DNA of 6,985 nt. Origin: Anaerolineales bacterium UBA1429. Its GTDB lineage: Bacteria; Chloroflexota; Anaerolineae; UBA1429. Under the pieces are notes generated by a model, which searched no databases, was not told the DNA's origin, and saw only the letters and a program-made list of their open reading frames with translations. Within the stretch, counting starts at the first letter, position 1. Every line of letters starts with the position of its first letter. Both the position numbers and the translations under genes were made by a program. Positions 1 through 4,977 of the stretch are shown piece by piece. The DNA lies in the NCBI GenBank assembly GCA_002329325.1, contig DCTX01000033.1, positions 1 through 6,985 on the forward strand. Direction: 5' to 3'.

Positions 1-38
1 GACATTTTCACTGATTGACAACAGAGCTCGGGTCTGGC

Positions 39-57
39 GAGGGCGCCGAGCGCCCTC
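39..57. other. Perfect 8-bp hairpin upstream of the permease promoter
   Basis: GAGGGCGC (39-46) and GCGCCCTC (50-57) are exact inverted repeats around a 3-base CGA loop. No T-run follows on either strand, so this is not a canonical intrinsic terminator. It could be the end of an upstream transcript, an operator, or a chance structure in G+C-rich DNA. It lies 26 bases before the -35 element of the permease promoter. Confidence 0.4.
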
Positions 58-82
58 AGGCCGCGTCCCGACGCCCCCGCAC

Positions 83-111
83 GTGACAGGCGGCGACAAC
101 TGCGCTATCAT
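83..111 (+). promoter_or_regulatory. Candidate sigma70-type promoter for the permease
   Basis: A GTGACA -35 (83-88; 5 of 6 match TTGACA) is separated by exactly 17 bases from a TATCAT -10 (106-111; 5 of 6 match TATAAT). Transcription would begin near 117-119, leaving a leader of about 35 bases before the ATG at 153. It is one of the few A+T-bearing spots in a G+C-rich stretch and is correctly placed. The call rests only on consensus match and spacing. Confidence 0.55.
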
Positions 112-152
112 CGGCAGGTCTGCCCAGAGCAACCGAACAGACAGGACGAGAG

Positions 153-2786
153 ATGAGCGTAGAGGGTGATCGGCTGAGCCAACCAGAGACACTGCGCCCG
201 CCACGGGTCTGGTCGCGTGTTGCCAGGTACCTGGCGTCGCGGCTGTTCACCATCGTCGCCATGGTCGTGATCGCCGTGGCCCTCACCCTGTTCGTCGCCA
301 ACATGGGCGGATACGTGGACGAGATCATCCGCTCCGAGATCCGACTCGCCATCGCCGGCATGCGCCAGGCGGGCTGGCTGAACGACGTGGCCCCTGCCGA
401 GCGCAACCAGATCATCGAGGAGACGGTGTGGGCGATGGACGAGGCCCAGGGGCTGCACCAGCCCCTGGCGCTGCGCAGCGTGCGCTGGCTGGAGAGGGCG
501 CTGACGCTGCGCTGGGGGCCCGCCACGCGCATGGGGCGGATCGAGTTCCGCGGCGTACCCACCAACGACGTCCGCTACCTGGTGCTGGACGCCTTGCCCC
601 GCACCCTGCTGCTCTTTGGCCTCGCCAACCTGCTCCTGTTTCTCACCAGCGTCGCCATCGGCCTGGCCATGACGCGCCAGTATGGCGGCTGGCTCGACCG
701 CGTGGTGGCGGTGCTCACACCCCTCTCCGCTGCGCCCCCCTGGGTGTACGGCATCATCCTGACGGTGATCGCCATCCAGGTCCCCTCGCTGCGCTTTGTC
801 ACCGCCAGCTTCAACGATTGGCCCGACACCTTTGAGTGGTCCTACGTGCCGCTGATCCTGCGGCACATGCTGGTCCCCACCCTCGCCATCTTCCTGAGCA
901 AGTTGTTCCAGAGCGTCTACACCTGGCGCACCTTCTTCCTGATCTATCGCAACGAGGACTATGCCGAGGTCGCCAAGGCCAAGGGCCTGCCCGACCGTCA
1001 GATCGAGCGGCGCTACATCCTGCGGCCGGCCCTGCCCTCGGTGCTGACTCACTTTGCCCTCCTGCTGAGCGCACTGTGGCAAGAGGTCATCGTCCTCGAG
1101 TACTTTTTCAGCGTGGAGGGGATCGGTCGGCTCTTCATCATCGCCCTGCGCCGCCTCGACATCCCCGTCACCCTGGCCATCGTGGTGACCTTTGCCTACC
1201 TGCTGGCCCTGACGGTGTTCCTGCTGGACATCGCCTATCTGCTGGTGGACCCCCGGGTGCGCGTGGGCCGCGAGGCCACGCTGCGCACGGCCGCCCGGCG
1301 GTTGGCCCGCTCCCTCTCGGTACGTGAACGGTCCCTCAGCCTGATGAGGGGCCTCGGCGCACGATTGGCCGCCTGGCGCCCGGCGACGGCGGTCTGGCGC
1401 CGGGCCAGGCAGGCGCCGCGCCGCTGGGCCGAGGGCCTCCGGCAGGCGAGCGGGAGCATCGGCGAAGTATGGCGTGAGCTGCGGCGCTACCCGGCGGCGG
1501 TCGTGGGCCTGAGCGTGATCGTCTTCTTCTTCGGGGTGGCCATCTATGGCGTGGTGACGATCCCGTACCAGCAGGCGATCGCCCTCTGGCGGGGCGACCG
1601 CGAGACCTGGTACCGGTATCCCCAGAACGCATTGCCCGAGTGGGTGGATTTCTTTACCGGCGAGGCGCTCCCCCACACGCTGGTGCTGGATAGCCGCGAG
1701 GGGGATGCGCTGCGGGAGAGCACCAGCGTATCGGAGGGGGTGCGCGACGTCACCCTGGTCTTCCCCATCGATTATGACTACGACCACTTTCCGCCCGAGA
1801 TGACCCTCTTCTTCCACACGGCCCACACCAGCCAGCAGCCCCACGTCTCCATGATGTGGCATACCCCCGATGGCCGCGAGATCCGCCTGACCGACATGGG
1901 CGTGCGCTCGGACGAGACCTACCGCTTTGACAAGGACGAGCGCCTCGTCCGGCGGTTGGGACACATCGCCCCGCAGCAGGCGCTCTTTGCTGACCCCGGG
2001 GACGCCGAGACGCCGCTCAAGGGCCACTACGAGCTGCGCATCGAGGCGCGCCTCTTCAACGACGAGGCCGAGCTGGAGGCCGAGTTCGTGGTCTTTGGCG
2101 AGGTGCACGGTCTGGCGGGCACCGATGAGCGCCGCCGCGACCTGATGGTGGCGGTGCTGTGGGGCACTTTTGTGGCGCTGGCCTTTGGCATCTCGGCGGC
2201 GGCCAGCACCACACTGGTCACCATGGTTCTGGCGGCGGCAGGGGCCTGGTTCGGCGGCTGGGTGGACCAGTTGATCCAGCGCGTCACCGAGGTGAACATG
2301 GTGCTGCCGTTCCTGCCGGTGAGCCTGATGATCTTTACTCTCTATTCCAAGAGCATCTGGGTGATCCTGGGGGTCACCGTGCTGCTGAGCATCTTTGGCA
2401 GCGGGCTCAAGGGGTATCGCGCCGCCTTCTTGCAGATCCGCGAGGCGCCTTACGTCGAGGCCGCGCAGGCCTATGGCGCCGGCCACCGCCGCATCATCGC
2501 CCGCTACCTGATCCCGCGGCTCTCGTCCGTCCTGGTGCCCCAGTTCATCACCCTGATCCCCGGGTTCGTCTTCCTGGAGGCCGCCCTGGCCTTCCTGGGG
2601 ATGAGCGATCCCCGGCTGCCCACCTGGGGGCAGCTCGTGTACGCTGCCTTTGCGAACAACGTCTTTCAGGGGCCATACCACCTGGTGGCGCTGCCCGCCG
2701 CAATCCTGCTGATCCTGGGCCTCAGCTTTGCCCTGGTGGGCTATGCCCTGGAGAAGATCCTGAACCCCCAACTGCGCTCCTCGTGA
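153..2786 (+). CDS. Fused DppB-DppC-like ABC transporter permease (peptide/nickel/oligosaccharide family)
   Basis: Membrane permease expected to carry oligopeptides or oligosaccharides, as both transmembrane subunits of an ABC importer in one 877-residue chain; family members normally have about 300 residues per subunit. Module 1 (residues about 25-372) is DppB-like: TM1 near 28-50, a GL.QPL loop segment, an EAA cytoplasmic loop at 268-290 (EDYAEVAKAKGL), the EYFFSVEGIGR segment, and DPRVRVG at 366-372, which resembles the usual DppB C-terminus. An Arg-rich linker follows (373-446, about 19 Arg, no Lys). Module 2 is DppC-like: TM near 448-470, an atypical soluble insert at about 471-650, GTDERRRD at 656-663, several TM segments, and a second EAA loop at 764-788. 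Both joined ends are normally cytoplasmic, so the fusion is topologically sound. The ATG at 153 has only a weak AGGA (143-146) before it. No binding-protein or ATPase gene follows, and the substrate is unknown. Confidence 0.9.
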   Translation: MSVEGDRLSQPETLRPPRVWSRVARYLASRLFTIVAMVVIAVALTLFVANMGGYVDEIIRSEIRLAIAGMRQAGWLNDVAPAERNQIIEETVWAMDEAQGLHQPLALRSVRWLERALTLRWGPATRMGRIEFRGVPTNDVRYLVLDALPRTLLLFGLANLLLFLTSVAIGLAMTRQYGGWLDRVVAVLTPLSAAPPWVYGIILTVIAIQVPSLRFVTASFNDWPDTFEWSYVPLILRHMLVPTLAIFLSKLFQSVYTWRTFFLIYRNEDYAEVAKAKGLPDRQIERRYILRPALPSVLTHFALLLSALWQEVIVLEYFFSVEGIGRLFIIALRRLDIPVTLAIVVTFAYLLALTVFLLDIAYLLVDPRVRVGREATLRTAARRLARSLSVRERSLSLMRGLGARLAAWRPATAVWRRARQAPRRWAEGLRQASGSIGEVWRELRRYPAAVVGLSVIVFFFGVAIYGVVTIPYQQAIALWRGDRETWYRYPQNALPEWVDFFTGEALPHTLVLDSREGDALRESTSVSEGVRDVTLVFPIDYDYDHFPPEMTLFFHTAHTSQQPHVSMMWHTPDGREIRLTDMGVRSDETYRFDKDERLVRRLGHIAPQQALFADPGDAETPLKGHYELRIEARLFNDEAELEAEFVVFGEVHGLAGTDERRRDLMVAVLWGTFVALAFGISAAASTTLVTMVLAAAGAWFGGWVDQLIQRVTEVNMVLPFLPVSLMIFTLYSKSIWVILGVTVLLSIFGSGLKGYRAAFLQIREAPYVEAAQAYGAGHRRIIARYLIPRLSSVLVPQFITLIPGFVFLEAALAFLGMSDPRLPTWGQLVYAAFANNVFQGPYHLVALPAAILLILGLSFALVGYALEKILNPQLRSS
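1371..1410. repeat. Bulged 13-bp inverted repeat in the permease linker
   Basis: GCCTGG (1371-1376) plus CCCGGCG (1379-1385) pair with CGCCGGG (1398-1404) plus CCAGGC (1405-1410), giving 13 G+C-rich pairs with a 2-base bulge (1377-1378) and a 12-base loop. It lies inside the coding sequence for the Arg-rich linker between the two permease modules. It could fold in the mRNA and slow translation between modules, or simply reflect Arg/Ala codon composition. Confidence 0.4.
1408..1425 (+). repeat. 18-bp direct repeat, copy 1 (permease linker)
   Basis: GGCAGGCGCCGCGCCGCT occurs here, in the linker between the two permease modules, and again exactly at 2788-2805. Flanking bases differ on both sides, so the match is exactly 18 bases. 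In this copy it is coding (part of RQAPRRW). Confidence 0.7.
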
Positions 2787-2787
2787 G

Positions 2788-2805
2788 GGCAGGCGCCGCG
2801 CCGCT
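2788..2805 (+). repeat. 18-bp direct repeat, copy 2 (between permease and nucleotidyltransferase)
   Basis: The second exact copy begins two bases after the permease TGA and fills essentially the whole 18-bp gap to the convergent nucleotidyltransferase gene, ending on the first base of that gene's reverse-strand stop. The copy is self-complementary in part (GGCGC/GCGCC), but no loop of workable size or T-run is present, so I do not call it a terminator. Confidence 0.7.
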
Positions 2806-3485
2806 CAGGCGTCTTCACGCTGCCAGGCCTCGATCTGGGCCACCCGGTGGCTCAGGCCGCGCTGCCGCGTGATGGCAAGCTGCAGATCCACAGGGGGCAC
2901 GCGGATCTGGTGGCCGCGCCAGGTCACCAGCTCGGAGCGCGCCCTGGCCGTGGGGCCGAAATCGCTGACGCCCTGGGCATCCACGTCGGCGTGCACGTCG
3001 CCCACCCACTCGATGCGCGCGTGGAAAAAAGCCCGGCCAAACCAGTCGGCGATCCAGCCGCCCGAGGGCAACACCGGCTCGACCAGGTGCGGGCCCAGCA
3101 GGGCGCCCAGGCGCCGGGCCCCGGCCCCATCGGTGTCCAGATCCAGGTCGTGGGGGGTGATGGCGACGCCGCGCACGGCCAGGGCCGCGCTGCCCACCAG
3201 CCACCAGTCCACGCCCTGACCCTCGACGGCCTGCAGAAAGGCCAGCAGCGCCGCCTCCCAGGGCACGGGCACCTGATCGGCGGCCTGGCGCGCCATGGCG
3301 ACGCCGTGGCGTTCGAACTGGGCCCCGATGCGGTCCATGTCCGGCGTATCTGGCGGAAAACGTTTGGCCAGGCCGCCCTCCGCCGGCAGGTAGTAGAGGC
3401 CCTGGATGGCCTGCTGACAGGCGGGCTCGACCTCGGCATAGAGCAGGGTGGCGGCATGGGCGTCACGGCGGTAGATGGCCTGCAT
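2805..3485 (-). CDS. Nucleotidyltransferase-fold protein (MNT-like), function unknown
   Basis: A 226-residue soluble protein with the minimal nucleotidyltransferase signature: WLVGSAAL at 95-102 (the G-S turn that binds the NTP phosphates), the metal-binding pair D113 and D115 in PHDLDLD (111-117), and a likely third acid, E159, in a hydrophobic-acid-hydrophobic strand (RIEWV). All three catalytic acids therefore appear intact, so an active transferase of NMP groups is plausible. Target and nucleotide are unknown; relatives include aminoglycoside-modifying enzymes and toxin-antitoxin partners. The C-terminal part (about 197-226, VDLQLAITRQRG then RVAQIEAW) resembles the helical tail of such proteins. 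Residues 1-75 match nothing I recognise. The ATG at 3485 has GGGAGG about 4 bases upstream, a slightly tight spacing. The gene stands alone on its strand, with no HEPN-type toxin partner. It converges with the permease and diverges from the PPOX gene. Confidence 0.75.
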   Translation of the reverse strand: MQAIYRRDAHAATLLYAEVEPACQQAIQGLYYLPAEGGLAKRFPPDTPDMDRIGAQFERHGVAMARQAADQVPVPWEAALLAFLQAVEGQGVDWWLVGSAALAVRGVAITPHDLDLDTDGAGARRLGALLGPHLVEPVLPSGGWIADWFGRAFFHARIEWVGDVHADVDAQGVSDFGPTARARSELVTWRGHQIRVPPVDLQLAITRQRGLSHRVAQIEAWQREDA

Positions 3486-3550
3486 GGGACCTCCCGGGAT
3501 GCCTTCAGAGCGGCTGACGGACGATAGAGGCGCCGGCGCGAGATGTGCGG

Positions 3551-3556
3551 TATTAT
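3551..3556 (+). promoter_or_regulatory. Possible -10 element for the PPOX/DUF488 unit
   Basis: TATTAT on the + strand overlaps the reverse-strand TATAAT by five bases because TATTATA is nearly symmetric. Transcription would start near 3563, about 30 bases before the ATG at 3593. No recognisable -35 lies 16-18 bases upstream and no TGn extension is present, so this is a weaker call than the opposing promoter. Confidence 0.3.
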
Positions 3557-3580
3557 AGGGCGCAGGGCGAGGGAGGCCAA
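3552..3580 (-). promoter_or_regulatory. Candidate promoter for the nucleotidyltransferase gene
   Basis: Read on the reverse strand, TTGGCC (3575-3580; 4 of 6 match TTGACA) is followed after exactly 17 bases by a perfect TATAAT (3552-3557). Transcription would start near 3545, giving a leader of about 60 bases to the ATG at 3485. The perfect -10 in very G+C-rich surroundings is the main support. Confidence 0.5.
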
Positions 3581-3586
3581 GGAGGG
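3579..3586 (+). promoter_or_regulatory. Ribosome binding site that sets the PPOX start
   Basis: AAGGAGGG, with GGAGG at 3581-3585, lies 7 bases before the ATG at 3593. This selects 3593 over the in-frame ATG at 3545, which would place this site inside the coding region and add 16 residues of non-family sequence. Confidence 0.75.
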
Positions 3587-3592
3587 AAGAGG

Positions 3593-4054
3593 ATGCGCAG
3601 AGCCGACCGGGAGATCAGCGATCGAGAACGCATGGAGGCCATCATCGGGCGGAGCCGGGTCTGTCGCCTGGGGTTGTCCTGCGAGGGCGCGCCCTACGTG
3701 GTGCCCCTCTGCTTTGGCTACGACGGCGAGGCGGTCTACCTGCACATGGCCACCGAGGGCAGGAAGCTGGCCTGCCTGCGGGCCAACCCGCGCGTTTGCC
3801 TGGAGTGGGACGCGCCGGGCGAGGTGACGCCGGCTGCCGCCGCGTGCGGCTGGGGCATGGCCTACGAGAGTGTGATCGCCTTTGGCGTGGCCGAGGAGCT
3901 GGCCGACGAGGCGGCCAAGAGCCACGGTCTGGAGCAGATCATGGCCCAGTACGCGGGCCAGGGGCAGGCCTGGACCTTTGCCCCAGAGCAACTGGCGCGC
4001 ACGGTGGTGGTGCGGGTGCGGATCGAGGCGATGACGGGCAAGGCGCGGGGCTAG
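3593..4054 (+). CDS. Pyridoxamine 5'-phosphate oxidase-like (Nim-type) flavin-binding protein
   Basis: A 153-residue cytoplasmic protein of the PPOX split-barrel superfamily, Nim-like branch. These proteins bind FMN or related flavins/deazaflavins at a dimer interface; some Nim members inactivate 5-nitroimidazoles, but most have unknown substrates. Visible family signals are RRADREISDRE at the N-terminus, VCRLGLS..G.PYVVPLCFGY (23-43), YLHMATEGRKL (49-59) with H51 and the EGRK phosphate-binding-like turn, NPRVCLEWD (63-71), CGWGMAYESVIAFG (about 85-98), and the closing RVRIEAMTGKARG. The length matches the family and it appears complete. The start is fixed by the strong site at 3579-3586. It is followed after 24 bases by the DUF488 gene on the same strand, probably co-transcribed. 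The family call is strong; nitroimidazole resistance is not shown, and a general flavin-dependent reductase is equally possible. Confidence 0.87.
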   Translation: MRRADREISDRERMEAIIGRSRVCRLGLSCEGAPYVVPLCFGYDGEAVYLHMATEGRKLACLRANPRVCLEWDAPGEVTPAAAACGWGMAYESVIAFGVAEELADEAAKSHGLEQIMAQYAGQGQAWTFAPEQLARTVVVRVRIEAMTGKARG

Positions 4055-4078
4055 GGGCTCGACGGGGGGAGGACGGGC

Positions 4079-4531
4079 GTGGAACGGACGCTGTACACCA
4101 TCGGCTATGAGGGGCTGGAGCCGGACTCGTTCGTCGCGGAGCTTGTGGCCCATGGGGTAGACGCGGTGATCGACGTGCGCGAGCGGGCCTCCAGCCGCAA
4201 GCGCGGCTTCTCCAAGACCGCGCTATCAAGCTGCCTGGCCGCCCACGGAATCGCGTACTATCATCTCCGTTCCCTGGGGTGCCCGGCGGCCATCCGCTAC
4301 CGCTACCGGGCAAATGGCGACAGAGACGCCTACGTGCAGGCCCTCATGGCGCACCTGGACGCCCAGGCGCCTTCCTTGCAGCAGGTGGTCGAGCTGATGG
4401 CGCGCCACACGTGCGCCCTCCTGTGCCTGGAAGCCGACCCGGCCCAGTGCCACCGGAGCCTGGTGGCGGCCAGGGTCGCGGAGATAGCCAGCGAGCCGGT
4501 CAGAGTCGAGCACCTGAGGCCCGAGCTCTAG
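4079..4531 (+). CDS. DUF488 family protein
   Basis: A 150-residue soluble protein of the DUF488 family, whose biochemical role is not established. Hallmarks are the N-terminal TIGYEG (7-12), IDVRERASSRKRGFSK (31-46; the family usually has DVR..P.SR...F), YYHLRSLG (60-67), and the C-terminal LCLEADPAQCHRS (115-127). In that last block C116, E118, D120, C124, H125 and R126 fit the conserved LC.E.DP..CHR motif, which looks like a catalytic or metal site. No signal peptide or membrane segment is seen. The start is a GTG with GGGGGGAGGA at 4064-4073, 5 bases upstream; the methionine-equivalent leads straight into the family's first strand. It follows the PPOX gene by 24 bases, so one transcript is likely. 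It ends 14 bp from the stop of the convergent DUF3788 gene, with no obvious terminator between them. Confidence 0.85.
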   Translation: MERTLYTIGYEGLEPDSFVAELVAHGVDAVIDVRERASSRKRGFSKTALSSCLAAHGIAYYHLRSLGCPAAIRYRYRANGDRDAYVQALMAHLDAQAPSLQQVVELMARHTCALLCLEADPAQCHRSLVAARVAEIASEPVRVEHLRPEL

Positions 4532-4545
4532 GGACTCGCCTCGCC

Positions 4546-4977
4546 CTACCCCAGCCGCTTGTCCCGCGCACGCATGGCGATCAGCTCCTTGACATCGGCC
4601 ACGTCCTGGGCGGATTCGATGGAGACGAACAGCCAGCGCCCTTCGGGGTACGGGTTCGCCTGTGCAATGGCCTGCCGCACACTCTCGCCCAGGCCCATGG
4701 CCAGGGCCCGGTCCACGTCCTGCGGGCTCGTGTTCACCTGAACGACAAAGCCGCCGTCCGTGGGATAGAGGGACGTGAGAAGCTGCCGACGCACCCGAAA
4801 GCGCAAGGCCCAGCCATAGTTCCTGCCGTACAGGAACCGGAAATCCTCCTCCACTGCATAGGTCGCCCGGAGGTACGCCGTCAGGCCCCGCCAGAGGTCC
4901 AGCCGCGGCCCGATGGCCGCCTCGATCTCGGCTTCGGTGGGGCGCTGCTTCTTGTCGCTGAACAGACCGACGCTCAT
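4546..4977 (-). CDS. DUF3788 family protein
   Basis: A 143-residue soluble protein that I assign to DUF3788, a family without a known function. Supporting segments are the N-terminal SDKKQRPTEAEIEAAIG, an aromatic/basic FRFLYGRNYGWALRFRVRR (47-64), LLTSLYPTDGGFVVQV (66-81), and the C-terminal YPEGRWLFVSIESAQDVADV (110-129) leading to a basic tail (K130...RARDKRLG). This strand pattern resembles a small alpha/beta barrel binding domain, but that is inference. The gene is the last of the - strand operon. Its ATG overlaps the kinase TGA as ATGA (4974-4977), so translation is probably coupled to the kinase. Its own ribosome site, GGGAGGTGA, is very strong. Co-expression with a sugar kinase and a GH4 glycosidase hints at an accessory or sensing role, unproven. 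Confidence 0.78.
   Translation of the reverse strand: MSVGLFSDKKQRPTEAEIEAAIGPRLDLWRGLTAYLRATYAVEEDFRFLYGRNYGWALRFRVRRQLLTSLYPTDGGFVVQVNTSPQDVDRALAMGLGESVRQAIAQANPYPEGRWLFVSIESAQDVADVKELIAMRARDKRLG

Noticed and set aside
15..20. Perfect TTGACA -35 hexamer near the left edge
   Set aside because: No -10-like sequence occurs 15-19 bases downstream, where the DNA is G+C-rich, so it does not form a promoter with visible sequence. The pair at 83-111 is better.
108..2771. 887-codon open frame antisense to the permease
   Set aside because: Its composition (very rich in Gln, His, Gly, Asp) and lack of any recognisable domain fit a mirror frame of a G+C-rich gene with biased third positions. The + strand permease has clear family motifs along its whole length.
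3545..3592. Upstream in-frame ATG extending the PPOX protein by 16 residues
   Set aside because: The strong ribosome site at 3579-3586 would lie inside the coding region, and the added residues do not resemble the family's N-terminus.
2924..4153. 409-codon reverse-strand frame spanning the nucleotidyltransferase, the divergent gap and the PPOX gene
   Set aside because: Crosses two well-supported genes and a promoter region in other frames. The product is low-complexity Arg/Pro/Ala/His-rich and carries no motif.
4532..4545. Possible bidirectional terminator between DUF488 and DUF3788
   Set aside because: Only short complementary patches (GAGTC/GACTC with a long loop) and no T-run on either strand.
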